Assembly: GCA_902797525.1 (NCBI GenBank)
Contig: CADBSZ010000095.1
Coordinates: 1-26,586 of the forward strand
From: an uncultured Ruminococcus sp.
Lineage (GTDB): Bacteria > Bacillota > Clostridia > Oscillospirales > Acutalibacteraceae
Direction of reading: 5' to 3'
Length of the DNA: 26,586 nucleotides
The translations under genes and the position numbers were made by a program. The notes under the pieces are model-generated. The model saw nothing but the letters and a program-made list of their open reading frames with translations. It made no database searches and was not told the DNA's origin. Positions 15,301 through 21,753 of this stretch are shown one piece after another (position 1 is the first letter of the stretch; each line of letters opens with the position of its first letter).

Positions 15301-15369
15301 ATCATCACATCCTTTTTCATAAATTAATCATACCCTATTTTTATTGTTTTGTAAAGTTGAAATTTATGC

Positions 15370-15398
15370 TTGACAAAAGGGAAGGGCTGTGTTATAAT
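15370..15398 (+). promoter_or_regulatory. Promoter of cysK
   Basis: Near-perfect sigma-A promoter: TTGACA (15370-15375), 17-base spacer, TATAAT (15393-15398). The predicted start near 15405 leaves a leader of ~127 bases. Just after the -10 the sequence CCTACAAAACCACTAGG has inverted CCTA/TAGG ends, a possible repressor site. Confidence 0.85.
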
Positions 15399-15451
15399 AA
15401 ACCTACAAAACCACTAGGAATAATAAACATTATGTGAGAGAAGGTTTTTTT

Positions 15452-15472
15452 ATGCGGATAAAGCGATGTTGA
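15452..15472 (+). CDS. Possible six-residue leader peptide MRIKRC upstream of cysK
   Basis: ATG-CGG-ATA-AAG-CGA-TGT-TGA, preceded by AGAGAAGG with a 7-base spacing, inside the cysK leader. The only Cys codon is the last one, directly before the stop. The stop overlaps TTGACG (15469-15474), which can pair with CGTCAA at 15491-15496, 36 bases before the cysK start. A Cys-sensing leader is attractive for a cysteine synthase gene, but the ORF is too short to be statistically convincing. Confidence 0.3.
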   Translation: MRIKRC

Positions 15473-15531
15473 CGCAGCTGTTTCCATTTCCGTCAAATCA
15501 TCTAAACTATCATTAAAGGAGAAAAAGAATC

Positions 15532-16461
15532 ATGAAAGTATACAATAAAATCACAGACCTTATCGGACACACCCCTCTGCTTAAGCTCAACAACCTTTCC
15601 GCCGGGGAAAAACTGGAAGCGGACGTGCTGGTAAAGCTTGAATACTTTAACCCGGCCGGCAGTGTAAAGGACCGAATCGCCCTCGCCATGATTGAGGAGG
15701 CAGAAAAAGCAGGTAAAATCAAGCCCGGCGCGGTGATTATTGAGCCGACCAGCGGCAACACCGGCATTGGCTTGGCGTCTGTTGCGGCGTCCCGCGGTTA
15801 CCGCGCGATTCTCACCATGCCCGAAACCATGAGCGTTGAGCGCAGAAACCTGCTCAAAGCCTACGGCGCTGAGATTGTGCTCACCGACGGCGCAAAGGGC
15901 ATGAAAGGTGCTATTGCCAAGGCAGAGGAGCTGGCGGCTTCCACCCCCAACAGCTTCATTCCCGGCCAGTTTGTCAATCCGGCGAACCCTGCCGTCCATC
16001 TTGCAACCACCGGCCCCGAAATTTGGGAGGATACCGACGGCAAGGTTGACATTTTTGTAGCAGGCGTCGGCACCGGCGGCACCGTTTCCGGCACCGGCGG
16101 CTATCTCAAGCAGCAGAACCCCAACGTCAAGGTTGTCGCTGTGGAGCCGTCCGGCTCTCCGGTGCTCTCCAAGGGCGTTGCCGGACCGCATAAAATCCAG
16201 GGCATCGGCGCCGGCTTTGTGCCCGACACGCTGAACACCGGGGTTTACGACGAAATCATCACCGTCGAAAACGAGGACGCGTTTGCAACCGGCAGAGCGC
16301 TCGCCAGAAGTGAGGGCGTGCTGGTCGGCATTTCCTCCGGCGCGGCGGTTTGGGCGGCGCTTCAGCTTGCCAAACGCCCCGAAAACAAGGGCAAAACCAT
16401 TGTGGCGCTGCTTCCCGACACCGGCGAGCGTTACTTGTCCACCCCAATGTTCGCAGAATAA
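15532..16461 (+). CDS. cysK: Cysteine synthase A (O-acetylserine sulfhydrylase)
   Basis: 309 aa PLP enzyme that makes cysteine from O-acetylserine and sulfide. The PLP lysine is K46 in NPAGSVKDR; the substrate loop TSGNTG is at 73-78; the phosphate-binding glycine loop [10 protein letters not shown] starts at 181; the ring-nitrogen serine lies in VGISSGAA. Length and order match CysK. AAGGAG at 15516-15521 precedes the ATG. It stands alone between its own promoter with a structured leader and a strong terminator, so control by sulfur or cysteine supply is plausible. No cysE is in the window. Confidence 0.96.
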   Translation: MKVYNKITDLIGHTPLLKLNNLSAGEKLEADVLVKLEYFNPAGSVKDRIALAMIEEAEKAGKIKPGAVIIEPTSGNTGIGLASVAASRGYRAILTMPETMSVERRNLLKAYGAEIVLTDGAKGMKGAIAKAEELAASTPNSFIPGQFVNPANPAVHLATTGPEIWEDTDGKVDIFVAGVGTGGTVSGTGGYLKQQNPNVKVVAVEPSGSPVLSKGVAGPHKIQGIGAGFVPDTLNTGVYDEIITVENEDAFATGRALARSEGVLVGISSGAAVWAALQLAKRPENKGKTIVALLPDTGERYLSTPMFAE

Positions 16462-16472
16462 AATCACAAAGA

Positions 16473-16500
16473 AAAACGGGCTGTTTTCACAGCCCGTTTT
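16473..16500. terminator. Bidirectional intrinsic terminator
   Basis: ACGGGCTGT / ACAGCCCGT stem extended by AAA/TTT, 4-base loop, with TTTTGTT on the plus strand and TTTTTC on the minus strand. Shared by cysK and the convergent regulator gene. Confidence 0.88.
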
Positions 16501-16501
16501 G

Positions 16502-16867
16502 TTATAGCTTCTGATTGAGTTCTTTCATCGCGGCAAAGGTTTCCACGCTGATGACGTGCTCGATTTTGCACGCGTCGGCGGTGGCGCGTTCCTCGCTGAC
16601 GCCCAGCTTCATAAACAGCTCGCTGAGCACCGTGTGGCGTTCATAGGTGCGCTCGGCAACCTCCAGTCCGGCGGCAGTCAGGTTCAGTCCGCCGTCCTTT
16701 CCTACGGTCAAATAGCCGCCGTCACGCAGCAGGCCGACCGCGCGGCTTACGCTGGGCTTTGAATAGCCCATTTCCTCGCAAACGTCAATCGAGCGAACAA
16801 AGCCCTTGCGTTTTTCGAGCACATATATGGTTTCAAGGTACATTTCACCGGATTCTTTCAGCTGCAC
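16502..16867 (-). CDS. Short DtxR-family metal-dependent repressor, iron-type site
   Basis: 121 aa: winged helix (SIDVCEEMGYSKPSVSRAVGLL) plus dimerisation helices, lacking the C-terminal SH3-like domain of DtxR, so MntR-sized. By-eye alignment puts the primary metal ligands at M9, H78, C100, E103 and H104, which match DtxR/IdeR M10, H79, C102, E105, H106 (EACRWEH there, DACKIEH here) rather than MntR D8/E99. That predicts Fe(II) sensing. The start is ambiguous: GGGAG is only two bases from an ATG at 16873 but eight from the GTG at 16867, which I prefer. A promoter lies at 16898-16926. It is divergent from ilvA; its targets are not evident here. Confidence 0.85.
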   Translation of the reverse strand: MQLKESGEMYLETIYVLEKRKGFVRSIDVCEEMGYSKPSVSRAVGLLRDGGYLTVGKDGGLNLTAAGLEVAERTYERHTVLSELFMKLGVSEERATADACKIEHVISVETFAAMKELNQKL

Positions 16868-16897
16868 CTGCATCACTCCCAACAAGTTATTATCATT

Positions 16898-16926
16898 AAT
16901 ATACCACAAAATTTTGCGAGAATCAA
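16898..16926 (-). promoter_or_regulatory. Promoter of the DtxR-family regulator
   Basis: Minus strand: TTGATT, 17-base spacer, TATATT; predicted leader ~25 bases. Confidence 0.65.
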
Positions 16927-16965
16927 CTGCTTTTTTTGCGAATTGCCAACTTATGGCACAAACAC

Positions 16966-16994
16966 TTGATTTCTTGAAAAGATTGGAGTAAAAT
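16966..16994 (+). promoter_or_regulatory. Promoter of ilvA-ridA
   Basis: TTGATT (16966-16971), 17-base spacer, TAAAAT (16989-16994). An overlapping alternative, TTGAAA with TATAAC, has a 14-base spacer and is less likely. Confidence 0.5.
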
Positions 16995-17027
16995 ATAACG
17001 GTATGAATTAATAAAGAAGGGTTGAAA

Positions 17028-18221
17028 ATGCTTACACTCGACAAGATTTACCATGCTTCCTATGTGCTTAAGGACGTCATCCGTCCCACGCACCTCGTCA
17101 AGGCGGCGTCGATTACCGATAACTGCGAGGTATACCTCAAGCCCGAGAACCTGCAAATCACCGGTTCGTTTAAGGTGCGCGGCTCCGGCTACAAAATCTC
17201 ACAGCTTTCTGACGAGGAAAAGGAGCGCGGCGTTATCGCCTGCTCGGCAGGCAACCACGCGCAGGGCGTTGCGCTTGCGGCGACAAAGTACGGCATCAAA
17301 TCGCTGATTTGCCTTCCCGACGGCGCGCCTATTTCTAAGGTGGAGGCCACCAAGAACTACGGCGCTCAGGTTTGCATGGTTCCCGGTGTGTATGACGACG
17401 CCTACAACGAGGCGCTGCGTCTGCGCGACGAAAAGAACTACACCTTTATCCACCCCTTTGACGATGAAAACGTCATCGCCGGTCAGGGCACCATCGGTCT
17501 TGAAATTCTCAACGAAATGCCCGACGTTGACGCGGTTGTGGCGGCAATCGGCGGCGGCGGACTGCTTTCGGGCGTGGCTTGCGCGATTAAAAACCTGAAT
17601 CCCAACATTAAGGTATACGGCGTTCAGGCTGAGGGAGCGCCCTCAATGGTCGAATCCATTAAGGAGGGACACCCCGTTCACCTCGATAAGGTTTCCACGA
17701 TTGCCGACGGCATTCAGGTAAAAGAGCCGGGCGAGCATACCTTTGAATACATCAAAAAATACGTTGACGACATTGTTACCGTATCCGACGACGAAATCGC
17801 TTCCGCGATTCTCGCGTTGATTGAAACCCAAAAAATGGTTGCCGAGGGCGCCGGTGCGGCTCCTTTGGCGGCGGTCATGTTCAACAAGCTGCCTGTCAAG
17901 GGCAAAAAGATTGTCTGCATCGTGTCGGGCGGCAACATCGACGTAACGATTCTCAACCGCGTCATCAAGCGCGGCCTGCTGCGCTCGGGCAGACAGCAAA
18001 CCCTGTGCATCGAATTGCAGGATAAGCCCGGTCAGCTGGTGGCGGTTTCCAAAATCATCGCCGACCTCGGCGCGAACGTCATCTCTGTTCACCACGAAAG
18101 AGCGGGCGAAGGCTCCGACGTTACCGCGGCGTACCTGCGTATTATCATCGAAACCCGCAACTTTGACCATGTGCAGCAAATTTCCGACGCGCTCACCGGC
18201 GCAGGTTTTAAATTAGTGTAA
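17028..18221 (+). CDS. ilvA: Threonine ammonia-lyase with C-terminal ACT domain
   Basis: 397 aa. PLP-dependent threonine/serine dehydratase that gives 2-oxobutyrate for isoleucine synthesis or for threonine breakdown. PLP lysine K49 in GSFKVRG; SAGNHAQG at 73-80; phosphate loop GGGGLLSG at 175-182. The last ~75 residues (from QTLCIELQDKPGQLVAVSKI) form one ACT domain, a typical amino-acid-binding regulatory module, as in the ~400-aa Firmicute and archaeal enzymes. The long E. coli IlvA has two ACT-like domains and TdcB has none, so whether it is biosynthetic or catabolic cannot be decided from sequence. The ATG at 17028 is six bases after AAGAAGGG; a TTG two codons earlier is closer than normal to that ribosome site. 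ridA follows after 35 bases. Confidence 0.94.
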   Translation: MLTLDKIYHASYVLKDVIRPTHLVKAASITDNCEVYLKPENLQITGSFKVRGSGYKISQLSDEEKERGVIACSAGNHAQGVALAATKYGIKSLICLPDGAPISKVEATKNYGAQVCMVPGVYDDAYNEALRLRDEKNYTFIHPFDDENVIAGQGTIGLEILNEMPDVDAVVAAIGGGGLLSGVACAIKNLNPNIKVYGVQAEGAPSMVESIKEGHPVHLDKVSTIADGIQVKEPGEHTFEYIKKYVDDIVTVSDDEIASAILALIETQKMVAEGAGAAPLAAVMFNKLPVKGKKIVCIVSGGNIDVTILNRVIKRGLLRSGRQQTLCIELQDKPGQLVAVSKIIADLGANVISVHHERAGEGSDVTAAYLRIIIETRNFDHVQQISDALTGAGFKLV

Positions 18222-18256
18222 TCAAATCTTTTATGACAGTTGTAGGAGGAAATAAA

Positions 18257-18628
18257 ATGGAAAAAGTTTACACCCAAAACGCTCCCGACGCAATCGGTCC
18301 TTATTCCCAGGCGGTTAAGGCGAACGGTCTTGTGTTTACATCCGGTCAGATTGCCATCAACCCGGCAACCGGCAACGTGGAAGCGACCACCATCGAGGCG
18401 CAGACCGAGCAGGTTTGCACCAACCTCAAAAATGTGCTTGAGGCGGCAGGCAGCAGCCTTGACAAGGCGGTTAAAACCGTATGCTTTTTGGCGGATATGA
18501 ACGACTTTGCGGCGTTCAACGCGGTTTATGGCACTTACTTTACCGGCAAGCCCGCGCGTTCCTGTGTGGCGGTAAAAACTCTGCCGAAGAACGTGCTCGT
18601 TGAGGTTGAGGTTATCGCGGAAGCGTAA
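18257..18628 (+). CDS. ridA: RidA family enamine/imine deaminase
   Basis: 123 aa, matching the Rid/YjgF/UK114 family. It hydrolyses the reactive 2-aminoacrylate and 2-aminocrotonate released by threonine/serine dehydratases, protecting PLP enzymes. Landmarks: APDAIGPYSQAV start, FTSGQI, and R101 with C103 in GKPARSCVAV, R101 being the carboxylate-binding arginine (R105 in E. coli), and the LPKNVLVEVEVIA end. TAGGAGG lies eight bases before the ATG; a longer in-frame start at 18233 lacks a ribosome site. It lies directly after ilvA, whose products it clears, and is closed by the terminator at 18650-18682. Confidence 0.95.
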   Translation: MEKVYTQNAPDAIGPYSQAVKANGLVFTSGQIAINPATGNVEATTIEAQTEQVCTNLKNVLEAAGSSLDKAVKTVCFLADMNDFAAFNAVYGTYFTGKPARSCVAVKTLPKNVLVEVEVIAEA

Positions 18629-18649
18629 TATTCAGACAGATTATCAGCA

Positions 18650-18682
18650 AAAGGCAGGCTCATTGAGCCTGCCTTTATTTTT
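18650..18682. terminator. Bidirectional intrinsic terminator
   Basis: Twelve-base perfect stem AAAGGCAGGCTC / GAGCCTGCCTTT with an ATT loop, then ATTTTT on the plus strand; on the minus strand TTTTGC follows. Separates ridA from the convergent ABC permease gene, whose stop codon lies in the T tract. Confidence 0.88.
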
Positions 18683-19613
18683 AATCCTTGCGTTTTGAGC
18701 TTAGCCGGAACAGGGCGATGTTCAGCACGGTAAACACGGCGATGGCGGCGAGAGAATAGAGCACCATAAAGTGAATGTTCACTTCATTGTGAAAGATATT
18801 CAGCTTCAATGCGAACAAATCCCCGAGCGACGCGGCAAACTGATGACCGTCCGCGCCGTTGAGAATCTTGTCGGCGTTGTCAATGGCCGGCTGCATCAGC
18901 GTGTTGCGCAGCAGCGCGGTAATTTGCGAGCCGGGAACGAGGTTCACGACGGTCTGCACCTTTTCGCTGAACTGACCGACGGGCATATACGCGCCCACCA
19001 CAAAGCCGATGGCGACGGAAACCAGGATGCCGAACGCCGACAGCGTAGAGTCCTTTTTGAAGAACGATACAAACAGCATCAGCACCATCGTTGACGAAAC
19101 CGAGCCGAGCAGCACAATCGCGTAAAGCAGCAGCACCTCCCACACCGTGTAAAGGAACGAGCCGCTGACAGCGAGAAAAATCAGTCCTGCCGTCAACAGA
19201 ATCGACGCGGTAATAAACGCGCTGAGCGTTGCGCCCGAAAAATACGCCAGCACAACGGTTCTGCCCTTAACGGCAGCGGCGCTGTAGTCGTAGTCGATGC
19301 GCTCCATTTTGTCGTGCACCATCACCGAAAGGGCGTTGAGCGCGGCGGTGACAACCGAGGTGCCGACAACGCCGGCAATCAGCCACGCGTTGACAATAGC
19401 CTCAATATCCGAACGGTCGAGCAAATCTTTCAAACCGCCCAAGCGGTCGTTAATCACGTCAATATAATTGTTTTTTAAAAACAGCAGGAACAGTCCCAAC
19501 ACGATAATCTGCGTCAGCATCGACAGCAGCAGCGCGATTTTGTCCTTTGCATACACCTTGATATTGCGGATGGTCATGCCCTTGTAGGCACGCAAATTTC
19601 TTTTTGCCGTCAT
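18681..19613 (-). CDS. ABC-2 type exporter permease
   Basis: 310 aa. Six hydrophobic segments can be seen: one after a basic N-terminal stretch (KIALLLSMLTQIIVLGLFLLF), a large extracytoplasmic loop of ~45 residues, then WLIAGVVGTSVVTAALNALSV, the SAFITASILLTAGLIFLAV and YAIVLLGSVSSTMVLMLFVSF helices, FGILVSVAIGFVVGAYMP, and a last one (MVLYSLAAIAVFTVLNIALF). This is the ABC-2 (drug/antibiotic/polysaccharide export) layout, including the second large loop with the MP-G-F-like turn before the last helix. The ATG is one base after the ATPase stop (TGACATG), with GGTGA five bases before it; the pair is translationally coupled. The substrate is unknown. Confidence 0.88.
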   Translation of the reverse strand: MTAKRNLRAYKGMTIRNIKVYAKDKIALLLSMLTQIIVLGLFLLFLKNNYIDVINDRLGGLKDLLDRSDIEAIVNAWLIAGVVGTSVVTAALNALSVMVHDKMERIDYDYSAAAVKGRTVVLAYFSGATLSAFITASILLTAGLIFLAVSGSFLYTVWEVLLLYAIVLLGSVSSTMVLMLFVSFFKKDSTLSAFGILVSVAIGFVVGAYMPVGQFSEKVQTVVNLVPGSQITALLRNTLMQPAIDNADKILNGADGHQFAASLGDLFALKLNIFHNEVNIHFMVLYSLAAIAVFTVLNIALFRLSSKRKD

Positions 19614-19614
19614 G

Positions 19615-20526
19615 TCAGTCACCCAGCCTTTTTCCCGTAACATTCAAAAACACATCGTCCATGTTGCCCTTGATAAATTCATAGTCCCTGATTTCACCGT
19701 GCTTTGTCAAAAGCGCGGTTGCCTGCGCGCTGCTTTCCATCGGCACGGTGTAGCAGTCGAGGTGATAGGTAAAGTCAAGTCCGCTATCGCGCAGCAGCTT
19801 ATCGTTTTCTCTGCTTTGCGCGGTGTACCACAGCAGACGGTTGCCGGCATAGGTCTGCTTCAGATGATGGGGCGTGCCCTCGGCGGCAATTTTGCCGGTG
19901 TCGATAATAACCACCTTGTCGCACAGCGCGGTCTCCTCCATGTAGTGCGTGGTAAGAAACACCGTCAAGCCCGTTTCCTCGCGCAGCTTGTGGATGGTGC
20001 TCCACACCTTAGTGCGCGTCATCGGGTCAAGTCCCGTGGTCGGCTCGTCCAAAAAGAGAATCCTCGGGCGATTCAGCAGTGCACGCGCAATATCGACGCG
20101 CCGTTTTTGTCCGCCGCTGAGCCGTTCATAGCGGCGGTTGAGGATTTCTTCCAGCTCAAAGGTTTCGGTCAGCGCGGCAATCCGCGCCTTGGTTTCCGCC
20201 CTTGACAGACCGTAATACGCGGCGCGCGAAATCAAATTATCCTTGACGGTCAGCTGTTTGTCGAGCACGCTGCCCTGAAAGACAATGCCGATTAAATCCT
20301 TGATTTTATACGGCTCCTTTTCCAAATCATATCCGCCGATGCTCACCTCGCCCGACGTTTTTTCGAGTACGGTGCACAAAATATTAATGGTGGTGCTTTT
20401 GCCTGCGCCGTTGATGCCCAAAAAGGCGAAAAACGAGCCTTCCGCCACAGAAAAGCTGATGTCGCGCACGGCGTGCACCTCTTTGTAATCCTTCACCAAA
20501 CGCTTGACTTCAATGATGTTGTTCAT
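19615..20526 (-). CDS. ABC transporter ATPase (ABC-2 exporter, DrrA/CcmA-like)
   Basis: 303 aa. Walker A GINGAGKST at ~37-45, Q-loop GIVFQGSVLD, signature RLSGGQKRRVDIARAL, Walker B ILFLDEPTTGLDP, and the switch histidine in LTTHYMEE. The ~80-residue C-terminal extension (after AAEGTPHHLKQ) is typical of ATPases that partner ABC-2 permeases (DrrA, NodI, CcmA groups) for export of drugs, lipids or peptides. GGAGG at about ten bases before the ATG at 20526 decides the start. The permease gene follows immediately, so these two proteins form the whole exporter. Confidence 0.93.
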   Translation of the reverse strand: MNNIIEVKRLVKDYKEVHAVRDISFSVAEGSFFAFLGINGAGKSTTINILCTVLEKTSGEVSIGGYDLEKEPYKIKDLIGIVFQGSVLDKQLTVKDNLISRAAYYGLSRAETKARIAALTETFELEEILNRRYERLSGGQKRRVDIARALLNRPRILFLDEPTTGLDPMTRTKVWSTIHKLREETGLTVFLTTHYMEETALCDKVVIIDTGKIAAEGTPHHLKQTYAGNRLLWYTAQSRENDKLLRDSGLDFTYHLDCYTVPMESSAQATALLTKHGEIRDYEFIKGNMDDVFLNVTGKRLGD

Positions 20527-20556
20527 ACCGTTTCCTCCACATGGTAATCTCACCCT

Positions 20557-20565
20557 ATTGTACCA
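20557..20565 (-). promoter_or_regulatory. Extended -10 promoter of the ABC exporter operon
   Basis: Minus strand TGGTACAAT, i.e. an extended -10 (TGN then TACAAT), with a weak TTTTCG 17 bases upstream. Leader of ~24 bases to the ATPase ATG. Confidence 0.5.
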
Positions 20566-20645
20566 CACTTTTTGCTAACCGAAAAGCTAAAATCGGCAAC
20601 CTGCAAAATATCGCATGTAAGTTGCATGAAAAACTGCAAAAACTA

Positions 20646-20674
20646 TTGAAAAAATTGTTGTATAATGATACAAT
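20646..20674 (+). promoter_or_regulatory. Promoter of the degV leader
   Basis: TTGAAA (20646-20651), 17-base spacer, TACAAT (20669-20674). A second TATAAT at 20661-20666 has no matching -35. Predicted start near 20681, about 210 bases upstream of the degV ATG. Confidence 0.65.
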
Positions 20675-20680
20675 CAATTT

Positions 20681-20889
20681 AGGCATATACCCGCATTTGT
20701 CTAATACTATTCTCAAATTGAAAGCAGACAATTTTCAGTTTGAGAGAAAACGCATTCGCGTTTTCCGATTGCGCAACATCGCAATTGTCGTCTCATACAA
20801 TCTTGACGCGCCTGCGGCGCTGTTAAAAAGCAGTATGTCTGCTTTTTAATGAGGATTAGTATAAAAATGAAACAAAGGGGAAGATACCA
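20681..20889 (+). ncRNA. Structured degV leader: five tandem hairpins, last terminator-like (candidate attenuator)
   Basis: Five stems in series: H1 20711-20745 (13 pairs, one G-U), H2 20746-20765 (8 pairs GAAAACGC/GCGTTTTC, ATTC loop), H3 20766-20787 (8 pairs), H4 20808-20820 (5 pairs GCGCC/GGCGC), H5 20823-20849 (11 pairs, AAAAAGCAG/CTGCTTTTT core, T5 in the 3' arm). The top of H1, AAAGCAGACA (20721-20730), is perfectly complementary to TGTCTGCTTT (20836-20845) in the 3' arm of H5, so H1 and H5 are mutually exclusive with a long-range pairing. No second promoter is visible between H5 and degV. It matches no riboswitch class I can recognise; it could also be a free ~170-nt RNA. Confidence 0.5.
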
Positions 20890-21735
20890 ATGAAAGTAAA
20901 AATTATTTCCGACAGCACCTGCGACCTTTCGCCCGAGCTGCTTGCAAAATACGATATTGCAATTGTGCCGCTTTATGTGCTGATGGGCGACAAAACGCAA
21001 AAGGACGGTCTGGAGGTTACGCCCGAGGACATCTACGCCTATGTCAGCGAAACCGGCAAGCTGCCGTCTACTTCGGCGCCGAATCTCGGCGACTTTGTTG
21101 ATGAATTCAAAAAGTGGCGCGACGAGGGCTATGAGGTGGTTCACTTCAACATCAGCAGTGATTTTTCAAGCTCCTATCAAAACGCCTGCACCGCCGCGTC
21201 AGAGATGGACGGCGTGCAGGTGGTTGACACGCGCAATTTGTCCACCGGCTCGGGCTTGGTGGTGCTGCACGGCGCTGAGCTGGCGCAGCAAGGCAAGTCC
21301 GCCGCCGAAATTAAAGCCGCCTGCGATGCCATGGCGGACAAGGTTGAGGCGAGCTTTGTGGTGGACAGCATCGACTATCTCCACAAGGGCGGCCGCTGTT
21401 CGTCCGTTGCCGCGCTCGGCGCGAATCTGCTCAAGCTCAAGCCCTTAATTGAGGTTCTTGACGGAAAAATGAAGGCGGGCAAAAAATACCGCGGCAATAT
21501 TGATAAGGTCATTCTCAACTATGTCACCGACAAGCTGCGCGACCGCGACGACATCGACAAGCACCGCATTTTTATTACCCACACCAAATGCAACCCTGTT
21601 ACCGTTCAGCAGGTGCGCGGCAAAATCAACGAGCTGTATCCCGGTTTTGAGGAAATTCTCGAAACCACCGCCGGCTGTACCATCACCAGTCACTGCGGCC
21701 CCGGAACATTGGGTATTCTGTTTGTAAGAAAGTAA
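20890..21735 (+). CDS. DegV family (FakB-like) fatty-acid-binding protein
   Basis: 281 aa, standard length for DegV proteins, which bind a fatty acid and present it to a FakA-type kinase for phosphorylation. Typical segments: KIISDSTCDLSPEL at the N-terminus, KLPSTSAPNLGDF (conserved TSxP around residue 60), FNISSDFSSSYQNA (~95-108), and VVDTRNLSTGSG. These form the acyl-carboxylate contacts in known structures. There is no signal peptide or membrane helix. AAAGGGG lies ~8 bases before the ATG. Downstream, a GH13 gene starts 18 bases after the stop, so they may share a transcript although no functional link is obvious. A kinase gene fakA is not in the window. Confidence 0.92.
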   Translation: MKVKIISDSTCDLSPELLAKYDIAIVPLYVLMGDKTQKDGLEVTPEDIYAYVSETGKLPSTSAPNLGDFVDEFKKWRDEGYEVVHFNISSDFSSSYQNACTAASEMDGVQVVDTRNLSTGSGLVVLHGAELAQQGKSAAEIKAACDAMADKVEASFVVDSIDYLHKGGRCSSVAALGANLLKLKPLIEVLDGKMKAGKKYRGNIDKVILNYVTDKLRDRDDIDKHRIFITHTKCNPVTVQQVRGKINELYPGFEEILETTAGCTITSHCGPGTLGILFVRK

Positions 21736-21753
21736 CAAAAGAGAGTGAATCTT

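Noticed and set aside
15502..16467. 321-codon open frame antisense to cysK
   Set aside because: Shadow of cysK codon usage; no ribosome site, low-complexity product.
20541..20849. 102-codon open frame running through the degV leader
   Set aside because: Begins upstream of the predicted promoter, has no ribosome site, and its last 45 codons coincide exactly with the five hairpins; coding is not excluded but RNA structure explains the region better.
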